Origin: Prevotella sp. UBA2456
GTDB lineage: Bacteria > Bacteroidota > Bacteroidia > Bacteroidales > Bacteroidaceae
DNA length: 64,000 nucleotides
NCBI GenBank assembly: GCA_002342415.1
Contig: DDPY01000027.1
Span: forward strand, 13,003 to 77,002
Reading direction: 5' to 3'
Below, in pieces: positions 33,462 to 42,943 of this stretch. Under the pieces are notes generated by a model, which did no database searches, was not told where the DNA came from, and saw nothing but the letters and a program-made list of their open reading frames with translations. Positions within the stretch are counted from its first letter, which is position 1. Each line of letters starts with the position of its first letter. The position numbers were made by a program, and so were the translations under genes.

Positions 33462-34718
33462 CTATGCCATGTTTGGCGTTAATTCTTTTTCTTTCTTCAC
33501 CTTGGCTGAACGGCTGATGCTCAGAATGACACCGATATAGGCACAGTTGATGATGGTCGACGTGCCACCTTTCGAGATGAGCGGCAACGGCTGTCCCGTG
33601 ACTGGGGCCAGCCCCACAGCAACCATCATGTTGAACAATGCCTGAATGACCAGCAGCAATCCCAGTCCCATAGCCAAGAATGCGGGGAAATTGTTCTCGC
33701 AGCGGCTGGCAATGCGGGCACAACGGAACAGCAGGATGATATAGAGGAACATGACACCAAAGGCTCCTAAAATACCCAGCTCCTCGATGATGATAGCATA
33801 GATGAAGTCGGAGAAGGCCTGCGACAGGAAATCGCGCTCCGTGCTCTTGCCCGGTCCCTTGCCAATGATGCCGCTCGACACAATGGCAATATTGGCATGA
33901 GCCACCTGGGCATCCTTGTCGAGATCATAATCCTTAGGACTTGGGGCTGGTCTGCCAAACTTCTTGATGCGGCTCTTCCATGTGTCAGCACGGTGGAACA
34001 TCTTCTCAATGAAGTTCTTCTCCTTCTTCGGCTCGTCTATTTGCTCAGTCTTGGTGGCCTGTAGTTCCTCTTCCTCGTTCACGTCGTGGCCTACCACCCA
34101 TACCATAGTCAGGGCAAAGGTTGCAGCAACAATGATAACGGTAGCCAACTTGCCCAACTGCCGGATGGGAACCCGTCCGAAGAACATCATCAGAAAGACA
34201 ACGACAAAGAGCATGGCAGCCGTAGACAGATTCTCCAACCCGATGAGCAGACAGGCAGGAAGTGCTATCCAGAGTATCCACTTGAAAGCATTCCTGTCGG
34301 CTCCTTTTTCCTCGCGCTGCATAGCCGCAAGAATCTGGGCTACTGCCAATACGACGGTGCCTTTGGCAATCTCTGACGGCTGGAAGGTGATACCGAACAG
34401 GCTGATCCATCGCCCGGCATCGCCCACCTTGGTTCCTGCCAGCAACACCCATAGCAGGGTGAGCAGTGATATCAGCATCAGGAATGGTGTCATGAGCTTG
34501 AAATAGCGACAGGGTATGTTCAGTGTGATGATAGCCACCAGGGCACCGGCCAGAATGGTCAAGGTGTGATAGGCTATCGGACCCACATAGTTCTGACTCT
34601 TATAGGTCAGTCCGCTGGAAGCCGAGAACACCTCCACAATACTGACCATACAGAGGAAGAAGAACACCATCCAGATGCCCTTGTCACCTTTGAAGATTCT
34701 GCCTATTCTCTTGTTCAT
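33462..34718 (-). CDS. ftsW: Peptidoglycan glycosyltransferase FtsW (SEDS)
   Basis: 418 residues, about ten membrane segments. SEDS landmarks are GDAGRWISLFGITFQPSEIAK near residue 100, GLENLSTAAMLF, the HANIAIVSSGIIGKGPGKSTERDFLSQAFSDFIYAII block and the C-terminal PVTGQPLPLISKGGTS. Polymerises lipid II at the septum together with FtsI. Between segments there is a polar insertion of about 65 residues (NEEEELQATKTEQIDEPKK to KDYDLDKDAQ) not present in Escherichia coli FtsW. The 74-bp gap to murD is full of ACTAGT repeats. Confidence 0.96.
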   Translation of the reverse strand: MNKRIGRIFKGDKGIWMVFFFLCMVSIVEVFSASSGLTYKSQNYVGPIAYHTLTILAGALVAIITLNIPCRYFKLMTPFLMLISLLTLLWVLLAGTKVGDAGRWISLFGITFQPSEIAKGTVVLAVAQILAAMQREEKGADRNAFKWILWIALPACLLIGLENLSTAAMLFVVVFLMMFFGRVPIRQLGKLATVIIVAATFALTMVWVVGHDVNEEEELQATKTEQIDEPKKEKNFIEKMFHRADTWKSRIKKFGRPAPSPKDYDLDKDAQVAHANIAIVSSGIIGKGPGKSTERDFLSQAFSDFIYAIIIEELGILGAFGVMFLYIILLFRCARIASRCENNFPAFLAMGLGLLLVIQALFNMMVAVGLAPVTGQPLPLISKGGTSTIINCAYIGVILSISRSAKVKKEKELTPNMA

Positions 34719-34732
34719 TGTTTTTTCTTTTT

Positions 34733-34790
34733 TGGCTAGTTTGGACTAGTTAGACTAGTCGGACTAGTTATACTAGTTTTACTAGAGTTT
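34733..34790. repeat. ACTAGT repeat array in the murD-ftsW spacer
   Basis: Seven CTAGT copies with 10-bp-like spacing (GGACTAGTTAGACTAGTC and onwards). The 34 bp at 34,743-34,776 match 13,708-13,741 inside the GH43 gene with few mismatches. The spacer has no other recognisable signal. Confidence 0.9.
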
Positions 34791-34792
34791 TT

Positions 34793-36124
34793 TCACAGGC
34801 TCCTGGCCAGCTCCTTGAACTGCTCGCCTCGGTCCTCCATATTCTTGAACAGGTCGAAGGAGGCACAGCAGGGACTGAGCAGGACGGTCATGCCTGGCTC
34901 TGCCATCTCGTAGCAGGCCTGGACACAGTCCTTCATGGAGTGAGTGTCGCGAACGGGAATGCCCAGTGCATCGAAATTGTCGTGTAGCTTCTGGTTGTCG
35001 GCACCGAGATAGACCAGTCCGGCACACTTCTCCTTGACCAGCGGGATGATGGGTGCATAGTCGTTGCCCTTGTCCTTGCCTCCGATGATGAGGATGGTCT
35101 TGGTCTTCATCGACTCTAACGCATACCAGCAGGCATCGACATTGGTGGCCTTTGAGTCGTTGATATACTGTACACCACGAACGGTGCATACCTTCTCTAA
35201 GCGGTGCTCGACACCGGGGAAGTCGCTCAATGACTTGCGGATGATGTCTTTCTTGATGCCGGCAATATTGGAGGCTATGCCTGCTGCCAGCGAATTATAG
35301 ATATTGTGCTTGCCAGTGAGGCTGAGCGACTCCTGCTCCATATTGAAGGGCTCAGGCTTCTCTATCTTATACTGTCCTTCCTCGATGTAGCCGATGCTTC
35401 CTTTCTCCTTGAGTTCGGAGAAGGGATACTGGATGGCCTCGATGTGATACTTCTCCAGTTCTCCCTTGATGACGGGGTCGTCGTTCCAATAGATGAAGGC
35501 ATCCTGCTCGGTCTGGTTCTGGATGATACGCATCTTGGCATCGACATAGTTCTGCATCTTGAAGTCGTAGCGGTCCAGATGGTCGGGAGTGATGTTGAGC
35601 AATACGGCAATGTTGGCACGGAAGTCGTACATATTGTCGAGCTGGAAGGAGCTGAGCTCGATGATATAGTATTCGTGCGGATCTTCTGCCACCTGTAGGG
35701 CCAGCGAGTTGCCGATGTTGCCAGCCAGTCCGGCATCGTAGCCTGCAGCCTTGAAGATGTGATAGATAAGGCTGGTAGTGGTGGTTTTGCCGTTAGAACC
35801 GGTAATACAGATCATCTTCGACTGGGTATAACGGCCGGCAAATTCAATCTCGCTGATGATATGGATGCCCTTCTCCTTGATCTTCACAATCATGGGGGCA
35901 GTATCGGGAATGCCCGGACTCTTGATGATCTCGTCGGCACTGAGAATAGCCTCCTCGGTATGGTGGCCTTCCTCCCATGCTATCTGGTGGTCGTCCAGCA
36001 GTTTCTTATACTTATCGTTGATCTTCGACATGTCGCTGACGAACACATCGAAACCCTGCTTCTTGGCCAGGACAGCGGCTCCTGCACCACTCTCGCCGGC
36101 TCCTAATATTACTATTCTACTCAT
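34793..36124 (-). CDS. murD: UDP-N-acetylmuramoylalanine--D-glutamate ligase MurD
   Basis: 443 residues. N-terminal VILGAGESGAGAAVLAKKQG, ATP loop CITGSNGKTTTTSLIYHIF, NITPDHLDRYD and the C-terminal VEHRLEKVCTVRGVQYINDSKATN and LSPCCASFDLFKNMEDRG, all MurD landmarks. Adds D-Glu to UDP-MurNAc-L-Ala. It follows mraY by 12 bp. Confidence 0.97.
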   Translation of the reverse strand: MSRIVILGAGESGAGAAVLAKKQGFDVFVSDMSKINDKYKKLLDDHQIAWEEGHHTEEAILSADEIIKSPGIPDTAPMIVKIKEKGIHIISEIEFAGRYTQSKMICITGSNGKTTTTSLIYHIFKAAGYDAGLAGNIGNSLALQVAEDPHEYYIIELSSFQLDNMYDFRANIAVLLNITPDHLDRYDFKMQNYVDAKMRIIQNQTEQDAFIYWNDDPVIKGELEKYHIEAIQYPFSELKEKGSIGYIEEGQYKIEKPEPFNMEQESLSLTGKHNIYNSLAAGIASNIAGIKKDIIRKSLSDFPGVEHRLEKVCTVRGVQYINDSKATNVDACWYALESMKTKTILIIGGKDKGNDYAPIIPLVKEKCAGLVYLGADNQKLHDNFDALGIPVRDTHSMKDCVQACYEMAEPGMTVLLSPCCASFDLFKNMEDRGEQFKELARSL

Positions 36125-36136
36125 ATTTTCTCTAAG

Positions 36137-37408
36137 CTATCTTACCTTCAATGTTATAATCGTTAAAGCTGCTAATATAATAGTGGTAATCCAGAAACGG
36201 ATGGTAATTTTCGACTCGTGGAACGGACGGTGGGGCCAGCTTTTCAGGATATAGGTGCTGGTCTGGTCGAGCTGTGAGTCGAGTTTTCGGAAAGTGTCGT
36301 GTATGGGGGTGGCCCGGAACACGCGGACGCGCTTGCCCTTACGCTTCTGCAGTTTAAACCACTGGGTCTGGATGATGACACTCAGGCTCTCGATGAAGAA
36401 GATGCCGCAGAGCACGGGCAACATGAGTTCCTTGTGGATGATGACAGCGCAGACACCAATGATGCCGCCAATGGTCAGCGAGCCGGTATCGCCCATAAAG
36501 ATCTGAGCAGGAAAGGCATTATACCACAGGAAACCGATCATCGCGCCGATGAAGGCACTGAGGAATACTACCAACTCCTGCGATTCAGGAATATACATGA
36601 TGTCGAAATAGGCAGCATAGATGATGTGTGAGGAGATGTAGGCAAAGATGAGCAGTGCCACGCCGATGATGGCAGAGTTCCCTGCACACATGCCGTCCAT
36701 TCCGTCATTGAGGTTGGCACCATTAGATACTGCCGTCACCACAAAGATGGTCATCAGCACGAAAAGCACCCAGCCAGCTGCCACCTTATATTCACCCAGG
36801 AAGGACAGCACCTCCGAGTAGTTCAGGTTGTGGTTCTTGATGAACGGGATGGTAGTCTGCAGTGACTTGACGGCCACTGGCTTATGCTTGACCACCATCT
36901 CCTGATTCTGCTGTTGCTGGGAGATGTTCTCGCGCACCACCACGTCGGGACTGAGCCAGAGCGTGAGTCCTACGATAAAGCCTATCGACACCTGTCCGAT
37001 GATTTTATAGATGCCTTTCAGGCCTTCCTTGTTCTTGCGGAATATCTTGATATAGTCGTCCATGAACCCCAGGAACCCTAACCATACCGTTGTGAAGATC
37101 ATCAGCAACAGATAGATGTTGCGCATACGGCCTAACAACAGTACGGGAACCAAGATGCTGACAATGATGATGATGCCACCCATGGTGGGCACTCCCTTCT
37201 TCTCTACTCCAAAGGGGTCGATGCTGGGGTCGCGGGCTGTCTCGGAGATGTTGTGACGTTTCATCCATTTGATAAAATACTCACCAAACCATGCCGATAT
37301 CATCAGTGACAGGATGAGTGCCAGCAGCGAACGGAAAGAGATGTACGACCAGATATGGGCTCCGGGAATGTCGTACTGCTCTAAGAAACGGAAGAGATAG
37401 TATAGCAT
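36137..37408 (-). CDS. mraY: Phospho-N-acetylmuramoyl-pentapeptide transferase MraY
   Basis: 423 residues, about ten membrane segments. Landmarks are GVEKKGVPTMGGIIII, the aspartates in LGFLGFMDDYIKI, NGANLNDGMDGMCAG, FMGDTGSLTIGGIIG and the basic C-terminal block FRATPIHDTFRK. It makes lipid I from UDP-MurNAc-pentapeptide and undecaprenyl phosphate. It is some 60 residues longer than Escherichia coli MraY; the extra residues, about 165-210, lie in a loop containing SQQQQNQEMVVKHKP. Confidence 0.97.
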   Translation of the reverse strand: MLYYLFRFLEQYDIPGAHIWSYISFRSLLALILSLMISAWFGEYFIKWMKRHNISETARDPSIDPFGVEKKGVPTMGGIIIIVSILVPVLLLGRMRNIYLLLMIFTTVWLGFLGFMDDYIKIFRKNKEGLKGIYKIIGQVSIGFIVGLTLWLSPDVVVRENISQQQQNQEMVVKHKPVAVKSLQTTIPFIKNHNLNYSEVLSFLGEYKVAAGWVLFVLMTIFVVTAVSNGANLNDGMDGMCAGNSAIIGVALLIFAYISSHIIYAAYFDIMYIPESQELVVFLSAFIGAMIGFLWYNAFPAQIFMGDTGSLTIGGIIGVCAVIIHKELMLPVLCGIFFIESLSVIIQTQWFKLQKRKGKRVRVFRATPIHDTFRKLDSQLDQTSTYILKSWPHRPFHESKITIRFWITTIILAALTIITLKVR

Positions 37409-37419
37409 TTTTTTCTTTT

Positions 37420-37475
37420 TTTATTTATTTCGATATTCCGATATGTCGATATGTCGATATTTCGATAACTCGATC
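37420..37475. repeat. CGATATGT tandem array in the mraY-murE spacer
   Basis: The 85-bp gap holds CGATATTCCGATATGTCGATATGTCGATATTTCGATAACTCGAT-type 9-bp units. Same family as 28,577-28,600 and 58,850-58,890. Confidence 0.8.
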
Positions 37476-37493
37476 TTGTGATACCCCAAAGGG

Positions 37494-38948
37494 CTATGAG
37501 GCGAAGATTTCTCTGACTACTTCCCGGTCATCAAAGTGATGCTTTACACCCTTGATTTCCTGATAGTCCTCATGGCCTTTGCCGGCTATCAGGATGACAT
37601 CACCCTTCTGGGCCAGCATGGCGGCGGTCTTGATAGCTTCACGGCGGTCTACAATAGAGAGCACCTTCTTCATCTGCTTCTGGTCTAAGCCTGCCAACAT
37701 ATCGTTGATGATGTCCTGCGGCTCCTCGAAACGTGGATTGTCGGAGGTGATGATGACGCGGTCGCTCTGCTTGACAGCCTCCTGAGCCATCAGCGGACGC
37801 TTACCCTTGTCGCGGTTGCCGCCGGCTCCACAGACGGTGATGACCTGTCCACCCTTGCCGTCGAGCACCTCGTGAATGGCATTGAGCACATTCTCCAGTG
37901 CATCGGGGGTGTGGGCATAGTCTACAATGGCGGTGACACCCTCGGCAGAGCGGATCGGCTCCAGCCGACCAGCCACGCTCTTCAGTGTGCTCAGTATGAC
38001 GAGAATGTCTTCGGGTTTCTTGCCTAACATGACGGCAGCCCCATAGACTGCCAGCAGGTTGGAGACATTGAATTTGCCTATAAACTGTACTCCCACCTCG
38101 CGACCGTTGATTTCGAGATACATTCCTTCGAAGTGACATTCAATGATGCGTGCGCGGAAGTCTGCCATAGCACGTGTGGAGTAGGTCTTCACCTGTGCCT
38201 TGGTGTTCTGTACCATGACGGATCCGTTCTTGTCATCGGCATTGGTGATGGCAAAAGCATCCTTGTCGAGCCCGTCGAAGAAAGCCTTCTTGGCATCGCG
38301 ATAGTTCTCGAAAGTCTTGTGGTAGTCCAGATGATCGCGTGTCAGGTTAGTAAACAGACCTCCTGCAAACTTCAGACCGCCAATACGCTTCTGGGCTATG
38401 GCATGGCTGGAACATTCCATGAATGCATATTCGCAACCGGCCTCTACCATCCGGCTCAGCAGATGATTCAGCTCGATGGGGTCGGGAGTGGTATGGTCGG
38501 CAGGAATGGCCTCGTCCTCAATATAGTTGCAGACGGTAGACAGCAGGCCGCACTTATGGCCGAACTTACGGAACATATTATATAATAAGGTGGCAATGGT
38601 AGTCTTGCCATTGGTGCCCGTCACCCCGACCAGCTTCAGGTGGCGGGAAGGCTCGCCATAGAAGACGGTTGCCACCGGACCGACAGCTTCCTCGGTGGAG
38701 GCTACCTGCACATAGGTTACACCCTCCTGACACTCTTCGGGCAGGTCTTCGCACAGCACAGCCGCAGCTCCTAACTCCAGTGCCTTGGGAATAAAGCGGT
38801 GACCATCGGTCTGTGTGCCCTTGATGGCCACAAACAGGTGTCCACTTGCAATCTTGCGTGAATCGATATTCACTCCCGTAATGTCAGCATCGGCATTGCC
38901 TATGATGCTGATGGGTTTCACATATTTCAGCAGTTCGCTCAGTTTCAT
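37494..38948 (-). CDS. murE: UDP-MurNAc-tripeptide synthetase MurE (meso-DAP type)
   Basis: 484 residues. The uridine-binding N-domain contains NIDSRKIASGHLFVAIKG, the ATP loop is GVTGTNGKTTIATLLYNMF, and HTTPDPIEL, FTNLTRDHLDYH and DYAHTPDALENVL are standard. The DNPR motif (TSDNPRFEEP, about residue 400) marks meso-diaminopimelate specificity, so the peptidoglycan is expected to be DAP type, as usual for Bacteroidota. Follows ftsI by 21 bp. Confidence 0.97.
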   Translation of the reverse strand: MKLSELLKYVKPISIIGNADADITGVNIDSRKIASGHLFVAIKGTQTDGHRFIPKALELGAAAVLCEDLPEECQEGVTYVQVASTEEAVGPVATVFYGEPSRHLKLVGVTGTNGKTTIATLLYNMFRKFGHKCGLLSTVCNYIEDEAIPADHTTPDPIELNHLLSRMVEAGCEYAFMECSSHAIAQKRIGGLKFAGGLFTNLTRDHLDYHKTFENYRDAKKAFFDGLDKDAFAITNADDKNGSVMVQNTKAQVKTYSTRAMADFRARIIECHFEGMYLEINGREVGVQFIGKFNVSNLLAVYGAAVMLGKKPEDILVILSTLKSVAGRLEPIRSAEGVTAIVDYAHTPDALENVLNAIHEVLDGKGGQVITVCGAGGNRDKGKRPLMAQEAVKQSDRVIITSDNPRFEEPQDIINDMLAGLDQKQMKKVLSIVDRREAIKTAAMLAQKGDVILIAGKGHEDYQEIKGVKHHFDDREVVREIFAS

Positions 38949-38969
38949 ATATACCTTATTATATGATGA

Positions 38970-41084
38970 TTACTCTAATGTCAATACACACTCACTATCC
39001 TTCACTACCTCCCTACCGGCAGGTATGCTCTGGCGTTTCACCTTGCCCCGGCCATGCAGCTTTACTTTCAGGCCGCGCCTCTCCAGCTGATAGACGGCAT
39101 CCTTGGCTCCCATTCCCGTCACATCGGGTATGATGTTTTCGCTTGTCTTCGCTTCCTCGGACATTTGCTTATGGATGCCTAAGCTTCTGAGTACTTCGTT
39201 GGCTCCCTTCACGTTGCCGTTCTTTACCTCGGGGATGACCACCGAATGCTCGTCGTGAGCGTCCTCTACACTCATCTTCAGATGGCGTGCCATCACTCCT
39301 TCGGCAATATGATGGAACACTACACCGCTCATACCGCCACCAGAGGCAGGAAGCCCCGATTTCTTGATACATACAATGCAGGTGTAGCGGGGATTGTCTG
39401 CGGGGAAGTATCCGGCAAACGAGAGCCAGTAGCGGGTAACGCCTGAATGGTAGCTGCCATGCTGGTCGGCCACCTGGGCGGTACCGGTTTTTCCTGCCAC
39501 CTTGAAGTGCTTAGAACCGGCCTTGCGGCCCAGACCCTGACTGACCACATGTTCCAGAATGGTCTGCATAGTCTTGATGGCCTTGGGCTTGGCTATCTGC
39601 TTCTTCAGCACGACGGGTTCGAAGTCGCGTATCACCTCGCCATTCCTGACTATCTGTTTGACAAAGCGAGGCTGCATCATCTTGCCATTGTTGGCAATGG
39701 CATTATAGAAAGCCACTGTGTTGATGGGAGCTATTTGTGTCTCGTAGCCTATCGACATCCAAGGCAGCGTGGTCTTGCTCCAATATTTCGAGCGGTCCTG
39801 GGTCTTGGTGTCTGGCATGCGGATGTATGGGGGATGATAGCCTGCCAGCGGCAACTTCAGGTCTTCGTGGATGCCTACACGGTAGAGTCCCTTGACATAG
39901 CGGGTGGGGTTGCTGCCATAGAACTTGTCAATGACATAGCTGACACCGATATTCGAGCTGACCTCCAGGGAGCGGGCTACATTGATGTCCTGGTAGCCGC
40001 CGCGCCGCCAGTTATGGTCTTTCATCAGCCTGCCATGCATCTCCATCACACCACTGCCTGTATGGATGATGAAACTGGTGTCGTTGGGAATAACCTCGTC
40101 ATCAAGGGCTACCAGGAAGGAGGCTACCTTAAACACGGAGCCTGGCTCGCAACGATAGCTGATGGCTGAGTTGACAGTTTCGGCATAATATGGATTTCCC
40201 TGACTGTCATTGTAGCGCATCATATTGACCATCGCCTTGATGTCACCCGTCTCCACCTCCATCAGGATGGCCACGCCCATCTCACCATTGACCAGCTTCA
40301 GCTCGTCTATGAGGGAGCGCTCTGCCAGGTCCTGCATATTCACATCGATGGTGGTAACAATATCACAACCGTCAACGGGCATCATGACGGGAATATTCAT
40401 ATACTTGTTCAGCACCTTGCGGCGTCCTGTAATACCCGGTGTACCGCGAAGGACGGAGTCGTAGGAGAGCTCTAAGCCGAAGTAGGCAGAGTCCTTGGCA
40501 CCGTAAAGACCGCCGATGAGTCGCTGAGCCAGTGTGCCGAACGGCCGGTTGCGCGAAATATATTCTTCTTCGTGGAAGCCGCTCTTATACTTGGGCATAT
40601 TCAGGAACGGCAGCTGCTTGACCTCCTTATAGGTATTATAATTGATGCGGCGCTTCCAGATAGGCCAGTGGCGGGCACCGGTGCTGCCGTTCTTGTTTTT
40701 GCGGAGGCGGCCTTCTTCCAGATATTGCTTAAACTCGCTGGCACTCTTCTGCGGGAAAATCCTGCTCAGTCCGTTACAGACGGAGTCCACCTTGTCGAGC
40801 CATAGCGAGTCGTCCTCAAAGGCGGCGGCCTGGAAGTCCATAAAGATGCGATATTCTGGAATCGTGGTAGCCATCAGCTGATCATCACAACTGAGGATAT
40901 TGCCACGGTTGGGCTTCACGCTTACCGAGTCGCGCTTCAAGCGGTCGGCAACTTCAGTCCAATAGTCCTTCTTGGCGGTCATGATGTAGAGAGCCTTGCC
41001 AATAACGGCAATGCCAATGAGCGTCATGACGATAGCTATCGCCATGTAGCGGGGCATCACTTTATCGTTTTCAAATTTGCTCAT
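38970..41084 (-). CDS. ftsI: Division transpeptidase FtsI / PBP3-like with C-terminal PASTA domain
   Basis: 704 residues. One membrane anchor (about 12-34), a pedestal domain (about 55-290), then the transpeptidase domain with EPGSVFKVASF (active Ser), SSNIGVSYV (SxN) and AGKTGTAQVAD (KTG). A PASTA domain closes the protein (about 640-704, IIPDVTGMGAKDAVYQLERRG). It crosslinks septal peptidoglycan and partners FtsW. A PASTA tail on the division PBP is common in Bacteroidota. Confidence 0.96.
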   Translation of the reverse strand: MSKFENDKVMPRYMAIAIVMTLIGIAVIGKALYIMTAKKDYWTEVADRLKRDSVSVKPNRGNILSCDDQLMATTIPEYRIFMDFQAAAFEDDSLWLDKVDSVCNGLSRIFPQKSASEFKQYLEEGRLRKNKNGSTGARHWPIWKRRINYNTYKEVKQLPFLNMPKYKSGFHEEEYISRNRPFGTLAQRLIGGLYGAKDSAYFGLELSYDSVLRGTPGITGRRKVLNKYMNIPVMMPVDGCDIVTTIDVNMQDLAERSLIDELKLVNGEMGVAILMEVETGDIKAMVNMMRYNDSQGNPYYAETVNSAISYRCEPGSVFKVASFLVALDDEVIPNDTSFIIHTGSGVMEMHGRLMKDHNWRRGGYQDINVARSLEVSSNIGVSYVIDKFYGSNPTRYVKGLYRVGIHEDLKLPLAGYHPPYIRMPDTKTQDRSKYWSKTTLPWMSIGYETQIAPINTVAFYNAIANNGKMMQPRFVKQIVRNGEVIRDFEPVVLKKQIAKPKAIKTMQTILEHVVSQGLGRKAGSKHFKVAGKTGTAQVADQHGSYHSGVTRYWLSFAGYFPADNPRYTCIVCIKKSGLPASGGGMSGVVFHHIAEGVMARHLKMSVEDAHDEHSVVIPEVKNGNVKGANEVLRSLGIHKQMSEEAKTSENIIPDVTGMGAKDAVYQLERRGLKVKLHGRGKVKRQSIPAGREVVKDSECVLTLE

Positions 41085-41090
41085 CCGTCT

Positions 41091-41531
41091 CTACTCTTCG
41101 GGTACATTTATAATATAAGGAGGCTGGTCTGCCTGATGCAGCAGCGAGTCCTGATTATGTTTCAAGAAATCCAACACATGGCTCTCACGGCATTTCTCGG
41201 TGAGCGTACTGGATGACGAGAGGGCTTTGAACTTGGCATCCTTGAGCTCCAGCTCCAGCTTGTCAATGGCTATCATGTCCTGTTGGCATTGATAGCGGAA
41301 GGCCACATAGATGATAGAGAAAAATACGATTAACACAAAGAGCCATATCTGAGAGCGCACGACCTCCGTTGTCAGCAGGTCACCGCCCAGAATGGTGCGC
41401 AGTTTCAGCTGACTGGAAGGCTTGGGGTCTTCCTCGCTGGCTGTCTCCCTGATCTTCTGGAGTGTCTCCTTCAGTTTCTCTTCCTCCTGGAGCGCCTTTT
41501 CCTCTTGTTGTTCTATCTTTTCTTCTTCCAT
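41091..41531 (-). CDS. ftsL: FtsL-like division protein
   Basis: 146 residues: a Glu/Lys-rich cytoplasmic N-terminus (about 1-40), one membrane helix (about 63-82, IWLFVLIVFFSIIYVAF) and a periplasmic helix with heptad-like spacing (IDKLELELKDAKFKALS). Sequence is poorly conserved; the call rests on topology, size and position between rsmH and ftsI, where FtsL always sits. Six bp before ftsI. Confidence 0.85.
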   Translation of the reverse strand: MEEEKIEQQEEKALQEEEKLKETLQKIRETASEEDPKPSSQLKLRTILGGDLLTTEVVRSQIWLFVLIVFFSIIYVAFRYQCQQDMIAIDKLELELKDAKFKALSSSSTLTEKCRESHVLDFLKHNQDSLLHQADQPPYIINVPEE

Positions 41532-41536
41532 GTTGG

Positions 41537-42445
41537 TCAGATCTTTTCTGCTATTCTGAGCTTGGCACTGCGGCTGCGCGGGTTCTGTTGCTGTTCCTCG
41601 TCGGTGGGCACGGTCACCTTGTTTACCAGGCGGTAAGGTGACGAGATGCGACCGTAGAAGTCTTGCTCCACATGTCCTTCGGCATTGCCGGCCTTCATCA
41701 CGTTTTTAACGATGCGGTCTTCCAGCGAGTGATAGGTGATGACACTCAGCCGTCCGCCGTCACCAAGTAGCTGTGTGGCACCTTTGAGCATGTCGCGCAG
41801 GGCATCCATCTCGTGATTCACTTCTATGCGCAGAGCCTGATAGATGCGGGCGAGGTCCTTCTTCTCCCGGTCTGAGCGCATCAGAGGCTCTATCGAGGCT
41901 CCAAGGTCGGCTGTGGTCTGAATAGCCCGCTCCTTCCGACTGTCAACGATGGCTTTGGCAAGCCGGCGGGCATTTTTCATTTCTCCGTAGAGATAGAACA
42001 CATCGGCCAACTGCTCTTCCGGATAGTTGTTCAGGATGTCGGCAGCCGTCTGCCCTGCCCGTTTGTTCATGCGCATGTCCAGTGGGGCATCGAAGCGGAA
42101 GGAGAATCCCCGCGTTTCGTCATCAAAGTGATGGCTTGACACCCCGAGGTCGCCTAACAGTCCATTGATTCGTTCCACACCGTAGTAGCGCATCCAGTTA
42201 GTGAGATATCTGAAATTGCTTCTGACAAACGTGAAACGCTCATCGGCTACGATGTTGCTTTCGGCATCGGCATCTTGGTCGAAACTATACAGATGCCCCT
42301 TCTTGCCTAACCGTGAGAGAATTTCCTTAGAGTGACCGCCGCCACCGAAAGTGACATCCACATAAACACCGTCAGGCTGGATATCCAGCCCGTCGACGCT
42401 CTCCTTCAGGAGCACAGGAACATGATAGGCATTGGCTGTTATCAT
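41537..42445 (-). CDS. rsmH: 16S rRNA m4C1402 methyltransferase RsmH
   Basis: 302 residues. The N-terminal HVPVLLKESVDGLDIQPDG and SAM motif YVDVTFGGGGHSKEIL are diagnostic, with LGDLGVSSHHFD and the C-terminal ISYHSLEDR-like ITYHSLEDRIVKNVMK, and SRSAKLRIAEK at the end. Methylates C1402 in the ribosomal P site. The ATG overlaps the mraZ stop (ATGA). Confidence 0.97.
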   Translation of the reverse strand: MITANAYHVPVLLKESVDGLDIQPDGVYVDVTFGGGGHSKEILSRLGKKGHLYSFDQDADAESNIVADERFTFVRSNFRYLTNWMRYYGVERINGLLGDLGVSSHHFDDETRGFSFRFDAPLDMRMNKRAGQTAADILNNYPEEQLADVFYLYGEMKNARRLAKAIVDSRKERAIQTTADLGASIEPLMRSDREKKDLARIYQALRIEVNHEMDALRDMLKGATQLLGDGGRLSVITYHSLEDRIVKNVMKAGNAEGHVEQDFYGRISSPYRLVNKVTVPTDEEQQQNPRSRSAKLRIAEKI

Positions 42446-42894
42446 AGCACATCTCCTCCCATGAGTTCCTCTAATGCCTGACCGAAGTCTTCTGCCGACA
42501 ATTGCTCGTCTTCAGCCTTCTGGGCACTCCAGATCTCTATCGTGTCGCCCATGCCTGTGAACTTGACATCTTGCTCGATATCAGCCATTCGCTGATAGCG
42601 CTTGGGAATCAGGAAACGGCCGTTGCCGTCGAGCACCAGCACTTCTACTTCCGATACAAACTTACGAAACACCTCCTGATGCTGCTTGTTCCATCGGTTG
42701 AGCTTCGAGCGCATCAAGTCCATCTGCTCGTTCCATACGCTTTCAGGGTAAAGCACCAGACAGGGCTGAAACACATCCTTACGCAATATCAGCCGCTCTT
42801 CACCGCCAGCCTGCAACACCTTACGGAAGGTTGCTGGCAGAAAAGCACGCCCTTTAGCATCGATCTTTGCTTCTATGTTCCCTAAAAAACGCAT
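42442..42894 (-). CDS. mraZ: Transcriptional regulator MraZ
   Basis: 150 residues with two SpoVT-AbrB-like repeats: FLGNIEAKIDAKGRAFLPATFR at the N-terminus and VLVLDGNGRFLIPKRYQR in the middle. MraZ forms a ring and binds repeated TGGGN sites upstream of its own operon, where in Escherichia coli it represses the cluster. Such sites are present here just upstream of the -7 box (42,944-42,968), so autoregulation is likely. First gene of the dcw operon. Confidence 0.96.
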   Translation of the reverse strand: MRFLGNIEAKIDAKGRAFLPATFRKVLQAGGEERLILRKDVFQPCLVLYPESVWNEQMDLMRSKLNRWNKQHQEVFRKFVSEVEVLVLDGNGRFLIPKRYQRMADIEQDVKFTGMGDTIEIWSAQKAEDEQLSAEDFGQALEELMGGDVL

Positions 42895-42926
42895 GTGTAC
42901 CTCTTAATAAGTATTTACTTTGGGTG

Positions 42927-42934
42927 CAAAGGTA
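42927..42934 (-). promoter_or_regulatory. dcw operon promoter -7 box
   Basis: The minus strand reads TACCTTTG, 32 bp upstream of the mraZ ATG. The -33 position is occupied by the MraZ-like boxes rather than TTTG. Confidence 0.75.
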
Positions 42935-42943
42935 ATCAATTTC

